Shown here piece after piece: positions 8,637-17,981 of a DNA stretch of 64,000 nt. A program made the position numbers and the translations under genes. The stretch's first letter is position 1, and every line of letters begins with the position of its first letter. This DNA comes from Catalimonadaceae bacterium JC749. Its GTDB lineage: Bacteria; Bacteroidota; Bacteroidia; Cytophagales; Cyclobacteriaceae. The notes below the pieces were generated by a model, which saw only the letters and a list, made by a program, of their open reading frames with translations, did no database searches and was not told the origin of the DNA. Location: assembly GCA_021730635.1 (NCBI GenBank), contig JAJNNC010000004.1, positions 434,001 through 498,000 on the forward strand. Reading direction: 5' to 3'.

Positions 8637-11123
8637 ATGGCGCAGAGCGAAAACGAGAATATTATACCGATTAATATCGAAGATGAAATGAGGGGGGCTT
8701 ACATAGATTACTCTATGTCAGTCATAATTTCAAGGGCCCTTCCCGATGTACGGGATGGTCTTAAACCGGTCCATCGCCGTGTACTCTATGGTATGCTGGA
8801 GCTTGGGCTGACACATGCTAAATCTCATAAAAAATCAGCCCGTATCGTAGGAGAGGTACTTGGTAAATACCATCCTCATGGGGATGCCTCCGTTTATGAT
8901 TCGATGGTCCGGATGGCACAGCATTGGTCGATGCGCTACTTGCTGGTGGACGGGCAGGGAAATTTTGGCTCCGTCGATGGTGATCCGCCTGCCGCCATGC
9001 GCTATACGGAAGCCCGCCTGCAGCGGGTAGCCGAAGAAATGCTGGCAGATATCAATAAAAATACCATCGATTTTCAGCCCAACTTTGATGATTCTACGGA
9101 AGAACCCGTCTGTCTGCCTTCTAAAATCCCTAATATCCTGGTCAATGGTACTTCTGGTATTGCCGTGGGGATGGCCACCAACATGGCACCCCATAACCTT
9201 TCTGAAATAGTAGATGGGACTATTCAATATATTGATAATCAGGAGATTACCATATCTGAGTTAATGGAAAACATTACGGCTCCTGATTTCCCTACGGGAG
9301 GGGTCATCTACGGTTATCAGGGGGTCAGGTCTGCTTTTGAGACAGGAAGAGGCAGAATTGTCATTCGGGGTAAAGCGGAAATACAGGAAACCCGGACAGG
9401 TAAAAACCAGATTATTGTTACAGAAATCCCTTATCAGGTCAATAAGGCGGCCATGATAGAAAAGACGGCGGCCCTGGTAAATGAAAAGAAAATAGAGGGT
9501 ATTTCCGATATCAGAGATGAATCCGATCGTAATGGCTTACGGGTAGTCTATGACCTGAAAAAGGATGCCGTGCCCAATGTGGTGCTCAACAATCTGTACA
9601 AGTATACCCAGCTGCAGTCTTCCTTTGGAGTCAACAACGTGGCGCTGGTCAAAGGACGTCCTGAAACACTGAATTTAAAACAGATCATCGGGCATTTTGT
9701 AGATCATCGGCATCAGGTAGTGGTTCGCCGTACGCAGTACGAACTGGATGAAGCGGAGAGAAGAGCGCACCTGCTCCAGGGATATTTGATCGCGCTGGAT
9801 AATATTGATCAGGTCATCGAGATCATCAGGGGTTCCCGGGATCCGGAAATGGCCCGCAATAGTCTGATGGAATCTTTCCAACTGACCGAGATACAGGCCA
9901 GAGCCATTCTGGATATGCGGTTGCAGCGATTGACAGGACTGGAAAGGGAGAAAATTGAGAAAGAGTTTGAGGAAGTACAGAAACAGGTCTCTTACCTGAA
10001 AAGTGTGTTGGAGGATAAGGGTTTGCGCATGCAGATTATCAAGGATGAGTTGTCGGAAATGAAAGAAAAGTATGGAGATGACAGACGAACGCAGATCGTT
10101 TACAGTGCGGAAGATATCAGCACGGAAGATATCATCCCCAACGAGGAAATGCTCATCACCATTTCTCATGAAGGGTATATCAAAAGAAATAATCTGAACG
10201 AATACCGAACCCAGGGAAGAGGCGGGGTCGGTTCAAGGGGAGCTACCTACCGGGACGGGGATTTTACTGAACATCTGTTCATTGCCCATACTCATAACTA
10301 TCTGCTGATCTTTACAGAACTGGGAAAGGTATTCTGGCTGAAAGTATATGAGATTCCGGAAGCGGGTAAATCAGCCAAAGGGCGGGCTATCCAGAATCTG
10401 ATCAATATAACGCCGGATGATTCGGTGCGAGCTGTAATCAATGTCAAGAGCCTGGATGATACCGACTACATCAATAATTCTTACCTGATCATGTGTACCA
10501 AGCAGGGCACCATCAAAAAAACAACGCTGGAAGCCTACTCCAGACCCAGGGCGAATGGTATCAATGCTATTACTATCAATGAAGGAGACCGCTTGTTGCA
10601 TGTGGATCTTACAGATGGTAATTCAGAAATTGTCATAGCGATCAGATCAGGCAGGGCTATCCGGTTTCATGAAAATGAAGTCCGGCCTATGGGCAGAACG
10701 GCCGCCGGTGTCAGAGGCATTTCCTTGTCCAATGCACAAGATCAGGTGGTAGGGATGGTATGTCTCAATAACCTTAACAACAGTTTGTTAGTTGTATCTG
10801 AAAAAGGGTACGGAAAAAGATCTCCCATTGACGACTACCGGGTGACCCGACGGGGTGGAAAAGGGATCAAAACGATCAATATAACCGAAAAAACAGGTTA
10901 TTTGGTAGCCATGCAGGAGGTAGGTGACCAGGATGATCTCATGTTGATCAACAAATCTGGTATCATGATCCGAATGGCGGTGGCAGAACTTCGAGTGATG
11001 GGTAGGGCTACCCAGGGAGTGAAACTCATTCGGCTCAATGAAGGGGACATTATCACTTCCGTAGCCAAAGTTGAGCATCTGGATGAAGAAGTTGTGAAAA
11101 AAGAAACGAAAGAAGAAGCTTAA
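8637..11123 (+). CDS. gyrA: DNA gyrase subunit A
   Basis: Type II topoisomerase subunit that breaks and rejoins DNA during negative supercoiling together with GyrB. 828 residues. The N-terminal winged-helix/tower region contains the catalytic tyrosine at 123 ([10 protein letters not shown]); the C-terminal beta-pinwheel carries the GyrA box as TRRGGKG at 737-743 (usual form QRRGGKG), which separates it from ParC. In the quinolone-resistance region, [10 protein letters not shown], the position equivalent to E. coli Ser83 is alanine (Ala84) and the Asp87 equivalent is kept (Asp88). It is monocistronic or followed by the TPR gene 54 bases later; an AT-rich stretch lies between them. Confidence 0.97.
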   Translation: MAQSENENIIPINIEDEMRGAYIDYSMSVIISRALPDVRDGLKPVHRRVLYGMLELGLTHAKSHKKSARIVGEVLGKYHPHGDASVYDSMVRMAQHWSMRYLLVDGQGNFGSVDGDPPAAMRYTEARLQRVAEEMLADINKNTIDFQPNFDDSTEEPVCLPSKIPNILVNGTSGIAVGMATNMAPHNLSEIVDGTIQYIDNQEITISELMENITAPDFPTGGVIYGYQGVRSAFETGRGRIVIRGKAEIQETRTGKNQIIVTEIPYQVNKAAMIEKTAALVNEKKIEGISDIRDESDRNGLRVVYDLKKDAVPNVVLNNLYKYTQLQSSFGVNNVALVKGRPETLNLKQIIGHFVDHRHQVVVRRTQYELDEAERRAHLLQGYLIALDNIDQVIEIIRGSRDPEMARNSLMESFQLTEIQARAILDMRLQRLTGLEREKIEKEFEEVQKQVSYLKSVLEDKGLRMQIIKDELSEMKEKYGDDRRTQIVYSAEDISTEDIIPNEEMLITISHEGYIKRNNLNEYRTQGRGGVGSRGATYRDGDFTEHLFIAHTHNYLLIFTELGKVFWLKVYEIPEAGKSAKGRAIQNLINITPDDSVRAVINVKSLDDTDYINNSYLIMCTKQGTIKKTTLEAYSRPRANGINAITINEGDRLLHVDLTDGNSEIVIAIRSGRAIRFHENEVRPMGRTAAGVRGISLSNAQDQVVGMVCLNNLNNSLLVVSEKGYGKRSPIDDYRVTRRGGKGIKTINITEKTGYLVAMQEVGDQDDLMLINKSGIMIRMAVAELRVMGRATQGVKLIRLNEGDIITSVAKVEHLDEEVVKKETKEEA

Positions 11124-11177
11124 TTTTATATTTTTTTATATTTTTATATAATTTATCTATTATACTACACGACAATT

Positions 11178-12320
11178 ATGAAAAAGTACACTTTAAGTTT
11201 ATTATTTTGTTTAGCTGTCATTGCTACGGCATTTGCTCAGCCAAAAAACGTTCGAAAAGCCCAAACGGCTTTGGAGAGCGGAGAGTTTGCTGAAGCCAAA
11301 ACTTATATCGACCAAGCCATTACTGACGAAAAAACCAAAGATGATGGAAAAACTTGGTATACCTATGGTGAAGTCTACCAAGCGATTGCTACAGACTCTG
11401 CCAAAACGGTAACTGATGTGGAGGATCCTTTTGCAAAAGCTTTGGAAGGTTTTAACAAAGCGAAGAGCATGGAAAAAGAAGGTTCTACTTACTATACTTT
11501 TGCCGAACAGAAAATTCAGGAAGTTTGGGCCAATGCTGTCAACCAGGGAGCAACTTCGTATCAGAATCAGGATTACGAAGGTGCCATTGGGTTGTTTAAT
11601 ATAGCAAAAATGGCCGCTCCGCAAGATACAACGGCCTACATCTATGCCGGGATCTCAGCACAGCAAGCCGGAGATTTAGCACAAGCTGCTGAAAATTATG
11701 AGTTTTTGATCGATAGCCTGGACTACGTCAGTGAAGATTTCTACAACAGCCTGATCTATATCTATACCGTAGAAAACAAGGACAACGAAAAAGCACTCAA
11801 GTATTTGCAAAAAGCACAGGAAACCTTTCCTGATAATGGAGATTTCCTCAAAAGAGAAATCAACCTTTTGATCACGGAAGAAAACTATGAAGAAGCAGAG
11901 AAAAAGTTGTCGCAAGCTGTAGAAAACGAACCCGATAATGCGATCCTGTATTACAACCGTGGTTATCTGTACGAACAAATGGAACAGGAAGAACAGGCGG
12001 TAGAAAATTATCAGAAAGCCATTGAGTTAGACCCTCAGTATTTTGACGCTACTTTTAACTTGGCCGCTTATTATTATAACCAGGCAGCTGAAATCCTGGC
12101 AGAAGCCAACAATATGGAACTCAAAGAATATCAGGAAAAAGGGAAAGCGATTGAAGAAGAAGCCAAAGTATACTTTGAAAAAGCTTTACCATTCCTGGAA
12201 AAATCCCGTGAATTAAAGCCAGATGATGAAAAAGTACTGACTACTTTGCAGACCGTCTATACTCGTTTAGGCATGGACGAAAAAGCTCAGGAAGTTCAGT
12301 CCAAATTAAACGGCATGTAA
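11178..12320 (+). CDS. exported TPR-repeat protein
   Basis: Secreted or periplasmic protein of 380 residues. The signal peptide (KKYTLSLLFCLAVIATAFAQ) ends in AxA-Q. The mature protein is almost all tetratricopeptide repeats, for example KAQTALESGEFAEAKTYIDQA, GATSYQNQDYEGAIGLFNIA and YNRGYLYEQMEQEEQAVENYQKAIELDPQYFDA, with a high glutamate/lysine content. A role as an envelope scaffold is likely, with the partner unknown. It follows gyrA by 54 bases on the same strand, and a strong intrinsic terminator at 12345-12372 ends the transcript. Confidence 0.85.
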   Translation: MKKYTLSLLFCLAVIATAFAQPKNVRKAQTALESGEFAEAKTYIDQAITDEKTKDDGKTWYTYGEVYQAIATDSAKTVTDVEDPFAKALEGFNKAKSMEKEGSTYYTFAEQKIQEVWANAVNQGATSYQNQDYEGAIGLFNIAKMAAPQDTTAYIYAGISAQQAGDLAQAAENYEFLIDSLDYVSEDFYNSLIYIYTVENKDNEKALKYLQKAQETFPDNGDFLKREINLLITEENYEEAEKKLSQAVENEPDNAILYYNRGYLYEQMEQEEQAVENYQKAIELDPQYFDATFNLAAYYYNQAAEILAEANNMELKEYQEKGKAIEEEAKVYFEKALPFLEKSRELKPDDEKVLTTLQTVYTRLGMDEKAQEVQSKLNGM

Positions 12321-12344
12321 TTCATAGAATAAAACAGACTTAAG

Positions 12345-12372
12345 AAAGGAGAGGTTTCCCTCTCCTTTTTTT
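12345..12372 (+). terminator. intrinsic terminator after the TPR gene
   Basis: Nine-base stem AAGGAGAGG / CCTCTCCTT with loop TTTC, followed by a run of T. It lies 25 bases after the stop of the exported TPR protein. Confidence 0.9.
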
Positions 12373-12709
12373 ATGGTTACAGGATGCTGTGCCAGGTGCC
12401 ACTTCCATAAGGCAGGATATTTATATTGCCCTTATTTCAGCAGAAAGCCAGAGCTTTGTAAAGTCAATGGAAAGATTTTGACACCGTTTTTAATCTGCCA
12501 CAAGTAAGGAGGCTCAGGTAGTATAAGAGCTGCCATGACCCGGCCAAACCACTTAAAGGGTCACCCCAACCTGTTATATTTTACACACCCCTTCCATCGT
12601 CTTACATCCGTAAGAATTCATTCTTTTGCTACTTTTTATAATCAGTGCGCGGTGCTATTTTTGAATTAATATAAGAAAAAATTAAAGAAATTTAATTAAT
12701 CTTCTAAAG

Positions 12710-12820
12710 CAGAGATTCGGTAAGAAAAATGCTCATAACCTGTCGCCTGAACAATATCTCTGTCAATGTTAGTAGATAAGTGTTTAGACAGAGTACCCGG
12801 TCCAGTGACCGGGTTTTTTT
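12710..12820 (+). ncRNA. candidate small RNA ending in an orphan terminator
   Basis: A terminator (12795-12820) implies a plus-strand transcript, yet no coding frame precedes it. Two hairpins that exclude each other can form just upstream: CAGAGAT (12710-12716) with ATCTCTG (12756-12762), or CTCTGTC (12758-12764) with GACAGAG (12787-12793). I do not recognise a known RNA family, and the 5' end is unknown. The complementarity is seen directly; that it is transcribed is inference. Confidence 0.35.
12795..12820 (+). terminator. orphan intrinsic terminator
   Basis: Perfect eight-base stem ACCCGGTC / GACCGGGT with loop CAGT and seven following T. The opposite strand lacks a T run at the right place, so it acts on plus-strand transcripts only. 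No protein gene lies upstream. Confidence 0.88.
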
Positions 12821-12894
12821 ATTTCAGATATTTTACTTTGAATGATTAGTGTTGCAAGAAAGTGTGCGAGGGTGGTAAGCACAAAGAAATGTCA

Positions 12895-14205
12895 TCAGAC
12901 TTTTACTGGCACCTCTTTTTTTGTGAAGAAATAAAATTGTATTTCTTGTTGGAGTTGCTTCATTGTTTTCCATTCTTCTGGATACTTTTTAATGAATTGT
13001 ACCAGACGAATATGATCCATGATTTTTTGCGTCATAGAGGAGGATTTCCAGGTAAAAAGGCCTAGCAGGGGGACTCCCAGACAAAGGCCGACACCCCATG
13101 AAAGAGACCAGGCATATCCTAAAAAAAACAAGGAAACCATGTACAGGGCAACAAAAATAAAGGTGCAGGAAAGTTGAAAAGAAACCGTAAGGACAGAGGC
13201 ATTCACTGGTTGAGGCACCATCCGTTTGGCCAGGGCCACAGGAATGAAATTCAGCAGATAGCCCAAAAGATAGAGAGGTAAAAGCGGTAACAATAAATAA
13301 TGGAGAACAGAGAAATGATAATGAGGAGAAAAGCATGTCTCTGAGAGTTGAAAACGATGGATTGCCTGGACATACTGTTTGACTTTGGAACGTAGCAACT
13401 GAAGATCATAAGGCATCCTCTTCCTGAGTTGATTGAGTTTTCTGACGATCTCCTGCTCCGTCTGCTTCCTTTCCAAACATTGTTGCTTCCGGGACTTGTT
13501 ACCACAAAGTGATTCCAGCAACATAAGTTTTTCTGCCAACAAGAGATCCTCTACATGAAGAACAGTGGGCTTCAATGGTTGGAAAGCCTCTTCCAGGGTA
13601 AACGTTAATTGTCGGATAGCCCTGGCCGGATTTGATTTATAGGACCTTTCCCAGGATTTTATCAGCACAGGGACACCAAAGTGGATGCAAAGGTCATGCA
13701 TCCATCGGCTTCCGTGACTATGAACAACACGAACAGGTGTAATTTGTATATCAAGTTTAAAATCAAAAATTTCTTCGGCAGCAAAAGCGATTTTGGCGGC
13801 ACCTTTTTTCAGCGTGGGATTTTTTTGACCAGAGGCTGACAGACCACCTCCGAAAATAACGATAGATTTATTTTGTATCAGCAAATCCCGGCAACGTTCC
13901 AACACACCCTGAGGCTGAGCAAGTCCATACTGGCTGACAGAAGCACGGGGTATCAGCATAATATGCCACAAGGTCAGGAAAAACTGAACAGCCGGATGTT
14001 GAAAGCGATCACTCCTAATCAAAAAAAACAAAGGTTTCTTGACAAACATCATCAAGACAACCACATCCAGAAAGGAGTGGGGTTGCGTGACCAGGAAGAT
14101 GTTTGGTTTATCAGAAAGGATCCTACCCAGACCGACAGCTCCAGTATAACGAAAATATAATTTAGCAAAAATATAAAGGGGAACATGGATCAGACGGTAG
14201 AGCAT
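12895..14205 (-). CDS. PlsC-like acyltransferase homologue with altered catalytic motifs
   Basis: Membrane protein of 436 residues whose N-terminal part follows the Bacteroidota glycerolipid acyltransferase pattern: NIFLVTQPHSFLDVVVLM, LFFLIRSDRFQHPAVQFF, then SIVIFGGGLSASGQ and NPTLKKGAAKIAFAAE, and a late ITPVRVVHSHGSRW. In active relatives I know, the first motif is N-H-P-N-S-F-L-D and the second F-P-E-G. Here they read T-Q-P-H-S-F-L-D (the only histidine, His43, is moved two places) and F-G-G-G (118-121, glutamate lost). The C-terminal third has three or four hydrophobic segments (about residues 305-400). It may be inactive or have a different reaction. Monocistronic, convergent with the gene-free region to the left. 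Confidence 0.7.
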   Translation of the reverse strand: MLYRLIHVPLYIFAKLYFRYTGAVGLGRILSDKPNIFLVTQPHSFLDVVVLMMFVKKPLFFLIRSDRFQHPAVQFFLTLWHIMLIPRASVSQYGLAQPQGVLERCRDLLIQNKSIVIFGGGLSASGQKNPTLKKGAAKIAFAAEEIFDFKLDIQITPVRVVHSHGSRWMHDLCIHFGVPVLIKSWERSYKSNPARAIRQLTFTLEEAFQPLKPTVLHVEDLLLAEKLMLLESLCGNKSRKQQCLERKQTEQEIVRKLNQLRKRMPYDLQLLRSKVKQYVQAIHRFQLSETCFSPHYHFSVLHYLLLPLLPLYLLGYLLNFIPVALAKRMVPQPVNASVLTVSFQLSCTFIFVALYMVSLFFLGYAWSLSWGVGLCLGVPLLGLFTWKSSSMTQKIMDHIRLVQFIKKYPEEWKTMKQLQQEIQFYFFTKKEVPVKV

Positions 14206-14429
14206 AGAACGTCAGGCAGTAGTGTATATGTTGCAGCTACCAAAAATATCAAATAATTAGAAAGGGCCGTAAGAAAATGTTTAAAAGTTTTGTGGGTACG
14301 GCCAGTGGGATTAACCTAAGTAACAGGAAAAAACCTGAGAGGTTATCATGATCCTGGAAGCACAGCAAAAGGATGGCTGTCATTCAGCAGCATCAAAACT
14401 AGAGATGGATTAAAAACCACTGGCTTCCC

Positions 14430-15476
14430 TCAGGGTTTGCTAAAGGGAAGTGCTCTGCCTTCTTTATGGCTTAAGATAGCTAATTCAATAGTATGAATTA
14501 CTTGTAGGGCTTCCTCGGCTGGCACCAGTAGTGAATCTCCCCGGGTAATGGCCTGGTAAAGGTTGTCATAAAACAGGTTGTATTGCCCTCTTTCAGATTC
14601 CACTCTACCTTTCAGGTGCAGACCGGAGATCTCAGTATCTATCGTTCCCCAGATTTCTTCCGGTTCTTTACCCCAGGAAACGCCCCCCGGCAAAAAACCT
14701 GCTTTCAGGTCTTCTTCCTGAGGATCAAGGCCGTATTTGGTAAAAGTACCTAAATTTCCCAGGAGCTTATAGCGAGGCCCCGGATCGCGCACCAGATAAC
14801 TGGATTTTAAGACTACCTCAAAATTTTCGTAAGACAGGAGCAGGTGATAACTATCAAAAGCCTGGCTTCCTTTTCGTTGTTTGCCCAAACGACCCAGTAC
14901 AGAAACGGGTAATCCGAACAATACCAGGGCCTGGTCGATCATATGAGAACCCAGATTATACAAAATCCCCGATCCCGGTCCGGTTGATTCTTTCCAGGTC
15001 CCTTTTTCCACATAGTTCCGGTAACGATCGTAGTGGGCTTCATATTCTACCAGCTGCCCCAGCAACTTTCCCTGAATGACTTTACGAACGGTTAGAAAAT
15101 CACTGTCGAGGCGGCGGTTTTGAAAAACGGTCAGGATTTTGTGCTTTTTCCGGGCCAGGTTGATGAGCTGCTGCCCTTCCTGGGTTGTATTGACAAAAGG
15201 TTTTTCTACTACCACATGTTTTCCAGCTTCCAGCGCTTCTTTACACATACTAAAATGATAAGCGTTTGGGGTATTAACCACCACCAGATCAACCGCCTCA
15301 TCCTGGAGAATATCCTCAAACTTTTTAACTACCGTCACTTTCGGATATCTTTCTTTGGAGGCTTCCCGGTTTCTTTCCAGAACTTTGTATAGTTCAAAGT
15401 GCGGATGGGCCGACAGCAAAGGGGCATGAAAAACTTCACTCGACATGCCGTAGGAAGCTAAAGCAACACGGATCAT
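14430..15476 (-). CDS. Gfo/Idh/MocA-family oxidoreductase
   Basis: NAD(P)-dependent sugar or inositol dehydrogenase, 348 residues. The Rossmann half begins RVALASYGMSSEVFHAPLL, where the usual third glycine of the nucleotide loop is serine, as in the YdgJ/YvaA subgroup (scyllo-inositol dehydrogenase type). The conserved EKPF, with the catalytic lysine, is in VVVEKPFVNTTQEG. The C-terminal half has GSGILYNLGSHMIDQAL with the histidine that normally contacts the substrate. It is divergent from the enolase-superfamily cluster, with 188 bases between starts; a near-palindrome around TGGCCGATGGCCA lies in that space. Substrate is inferred only from the subgroup. Confidence 0.88.
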   Translation of the reverse strand: MIRVALASYGMSSEVFHAPLLSAHPHFELYKVLERNREASKERYPKVTVVKKFEDILQDEAVDLVVVNTPNAYHFSMCKEALEAGKHVVVEKPFVNTTQEGQQLINLARKKHKILTVFQNRRLDSDFLTVRKVIQGKLLGQLVEYEAHYDRYRNYVEKGTWKESTGPGSGILYNLGSHMIDQALVLFGLPVSVLGRLGKQRKGSQAFDSYHLLLSYENFEVVLKSSYLVRDPGPRYKLLGNLGTFTKYGLDPQEEDLKAGFLPGGVSWGKEPEEIWGTIDTEISGLHLKGRVESERGQYNLFYDNLYQAITRGDSLLVPAEEALQVIHTIELAILSHKEGRALPFSKP

Positions 15477-15664
15477 AGAATTTTACGGGTTAGGTTCAGG
15501 GTTAAATCAGTCTTTTGTTGAAAATTTAGTGAATTCCGTCTATTTTAGGACAAAACTGGGGATGGCTGGCCGATGGCCAACTGTCCTTTTCAAAGGTAAG
15601 TAGAACTGTGAGGCTTCCCAAATGCCTTATCAAGAAAAGGGGCATGCAAAGCTCTGTGAAAATT

Positions 15665-17089
15665 ATGAAAAATCCATCTCCAATTTCCCGCCGCCAGTTT
15701 GTCAGGGATACCAGCCTATTGTCTGGCTTTGCCTTGTTCCCCTGGGCAGAAAGTGATTTCTTAAAAAAAACAGCTCCTATGCCTACTTCCACGTTGGATA
15801 AAAAGATAACGATAGCGCATGTAAGCTCTAATTTTGAACGACAGCCTTTAGCCAAGCCTTTTGGCTTTAAAGGAGGCTATATGAAAGAAGTGTGGCAAAC
15901 CGTAGCAGGAATGCAAAGTGCTTCAGGCTCCCATAGTATTGGGCTGGGGACACAAAATGTACTTTGGTCGGATGCTTCTGTTTTTGCCAGCCATTCGGAG
16001 AACGGAGGTAATGCCTTGATGTATGCCATGACCGAACACGCCTTGCAAATGGTGAAGGGGCAATCGTTTACTTCTCCCATCGCCTTGCTGGAACAAATGC
16101 TGGAAGAGGTCTTTGCCTATGGAAAAAAAGTTACACAAAATGAGCGCCTCAGAAAGACGTTCGCCCTCAATGCATTGGTCAGTGTAGACAATGCAGCCTG
16201 GTTGTTGTATGCTTTTGAACATAGCCTTCAAGACTTTGATACCATGATTCCTGACGCTTATCGTCCGGCTTTGGCGCACCATCATCCCAAAGTGATCAGT
16301 GTGCCTGCCTTCTCCTATGCCACACCGGTGTCGGAAATGAACGCACTGGCAGAGGAGGGATACTTTTTGATGAAGCTGAAACTGGGTCATCCCGGCTCAC
16401 AAGGAGAAATGCTGCAAAAGGATATGGATAAACTGACAGAGATCCATCAGGTAATCGGTAAAAGAAAGACTCCCCATACCCAGGATGGCCACATCCCGTA
16501 TTACCTGGATTTGAATGGCAGGTATGAAACAAAAGACGCTTTGTTGAAATTATTGGATCATGCCCGAAAAATTGGCGCATTTGACCGCATCATAGTGGTA
16601 GAAGAACCCTTTCCGGAAGAAAACGAAACGGAAGTAGGGGAGGTGGGAGTGCTGGTGGCAGCCGATGAAAGTGCTCATACCGATGAGGATACCCTGAAGC
16701 GAATTGAAATGGGCTATGGTGCTATCGCTTTAAAACCTATTGCCAAAACGTTGAGTATGACGCTGAAGATGGCAAAAGTAGCCCAGGAGAAAAATATTCC
16801 CTGCTTTTGCGCTGATCTAACCGTCAATCCCATCCTGGTAGATTGGAACAAAAATGTAGCCGCCCGCTTAGCCGCCCTACCCGGCTTTGAAGGGATGGGA
16901 CTGATGGAAAATAACGGGCATCAAAACTATCAGCATTGGGAACAGATGATGGATTATCACCCGATGGCAGGGGCTCCCTGGACCCAGTCGAAAGAGGGTG
17001 TCTTCGAGCTGACCCAGGATTTTTATCAACACAGTGGCGGCATTTTCAAACTGTCTGAACATTACCAGCAATTGTGCAAGGTAACCTAA
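15665..17089 (+). CDS. Tat-exported enolase-superfamily (mandelate racemase/muconate-lactonizing-like) protein
   Basis: Predicted periplasmic enzyme of 474 residues. The start at 15665 gives a twin-arginine signal (PISRRQFVRDTSLLSGFALF). The barrel has the superfamily's metal ligands in order: Asp282 (YYLDLNG), Glu313/Glu314 (VVEEPFPEE) and Asp334 (VAADESAH), plus candidate acid-base lysines at Lys237/Lys239 (MKLKLGH) on strand two and Lys357 (ALKPIAK) on strand six. The lysine pair resembles the muconate-lactonizing/dipeptide epimerase subgroup. It is the first gene of a three-gene run with the DUF1080 and PmoA-like genes. The substrate is unknown; a sugar acid or peptide is possible. Confidence 0.8.
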   Translation: MKNPSPISRRQFVRDTSLLSGFALFPWAESDFLKKTAPMPTSTLDKKITIAHVSSNFERQPLAKPFGFKGGYMKEVWQTVAGMQSASGSHSIGLGTQNVLWSDASVFASHSENGGNALMYAMTEHALQMVKGQSFTSPIALLEQMLEEVFAYGKKVTQNERLRKTFALNALVSVDNAAWLLYAFEHSLQDFDTMIPDAYRPALAHHHPKVISVPAFSYATPVSEMNALAEEGYFLMKLKLGHPGSQGEMLQKDMDKLTEIHQVIGKRKTPHTQDGHIPYYLDLNGRYETKDALLKLLDHARKIGAFDRIIVVEEPFPEENETEVGEVGVLVAADESAHTDEDTLKRIEMGYGAIALKPIAKTLSMTLKMAKVAQEKNIPCFCADLTVNPILVDWNKNVAARLAALPGFEGMGLMENNGHQNYQHWEQMMDYHPMAGAPWTQSKEGVFELTQDFYQHSGGIFKLSEHYQQLCKVT

Positions 17090-17147
17090 ACTTATTGGTA
17101 TGTCTTTATATTTTTACACGATACAAAGTAACAAAATAAAAAATCTC

Positions 17148-17951
17148 ATGAAAGGAACGATACAACCTCTAGCCTGGGCTGCGCTGATCGTGCTGGCTTT
17201 TCGTTGCCAAACCCCTACCGCTCAGTCACTGGATGCTACCGGAGCGCAGGAACCTTTGCCGAATGCTATTTCCACTTCGGCTACCGAGGAGGACAACAGG
17301 CTTAGCGAACAGGAAAAGCAGGAGGGTTGGGTACTGTTATTTGATGGAACATCTATGGATCAATGGCGAAAAGCCGGCAAGGATGCGTTTCCCAAAAAAG
17401 GGTGGAAGATCGACAAGGGTATCCTGAGTGTCACAGCCTCCGGCAAGGGAGGAGACATCGTGACCAAAAAATCCTACGCCAATTTCGATCTGAAAGTTGA
17501 CTTTCAGCTAACCGAAGGGGCTAACAGTGGGATTAAATATTTTGTCATGGAGGATTATCCGGAACCGGGATCAGTCATCGGGCTGGAATATCAGCTTTTA
17601 GACGATGAGCGTCATCCGGACGCCAAAGAGGGGAACAATGGCCTGGGATGCCGAACAGTGGCCGCTTTGTATGATTTAATAGCGCCACAAAATAAGAAGA
17701 TGAAGCCCATAGGTGAGTGGAATCAGGCTGAAATTCGCGTGAGAGGAAATCAGGTGGAGCATTGGCTGAACGGACAAAAAGTGCTTTCTTATGAGCGGGG
17801 GAGTGCCCAATACAACCAATTGGTAGAAAAAAGTAAGTATAAAGATTTTGAAAACTTCGGCCTCATTGAGCAGGGTCCTGTTTTATTGCAAGATCATGGC
17901 GACCCAGTGAATTTTAAAAATATCAAAATCAGAGAGCATACGGCTTCCTGA
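17148..17951 (+). CDS. DUF1080 (3-keto-disaccharide hydrolase-like) lipoprotein
   Basis: Predicted lipoprotein of 267 residues with a lipobox near VLAFRC. The mature part matches DUF1080: WVLLFDGTSMDQWRKAGKDA, WKIDKGILSVTASGKGGDIVTKKSYANFDLKVDFQLTEGANSGIKYF and the ending VNFKNIKIREH. This concanavalin-like fold is linked to hydrolysis of 3-keto-glycosides in Bacteroidota. Start chosen at 17148 because it places the hydrophobic signal directly at the N-terminus; the frame also opens at 17100. It is 58 bases after the enolase-superfamily gene and 30 before the PmoA-like gene, so the three form an operon. Confidence 0.87.
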   Translation: MKGTIQPLAWAALIVLAFRCQTPTAQSLDATGAQEPLPNAISTSATEEDNRLSEQEKQEGWVLLFDGTSMDQWRKAGKDAFPKKGWKIDKGILSVTASGKGGDIVTKKSYANFDLKVDFQLTEGANSGIKYFVMEDYPEPGSVIGLEYQLLDDERHPDAKEGNNGLGCRTVAALYDLIAPQNKKMKPIGEWNQAEIRVRGNQVEHWLNGQKVLSYERGSAQYNQLVEKSKYKDFENFGLIEQGPVLLQDHGDPVNFKNIKIREHTAS

Positions 17952-17981
17952 AACTCGTCACTAACCTTTCAATAAGATAAA

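Larger units (their letters stand above)
12321..12894. other. 574-base stretch without a protein gene
   Basis: Holds the terminator of the TPR gene (12345-12372) and, at its right end, a second perfect plus-strand terminator (12795-12820) not preceded by a coding region. Between them I see no convincing open frame on either strand. The part from 12650 to 12720 is very AT-rich. The right end leads into the 3' end of the convergent minus-strand acyltransferase-like gene. Confidence 0.7.

Noticed and set aside
12862-13065. Open frame on the plus strand over the end of the acyltransferase-like gene
   Set aside because: Lies almost fully inside the convergent gene and has no protein features.
15554-15590. 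Nested palindromes with TGGCCGATGGCCA in the oxidoreductase/enolase divergent region
   Set aside because: Could be an operator but no second copy or promoter context supports it.
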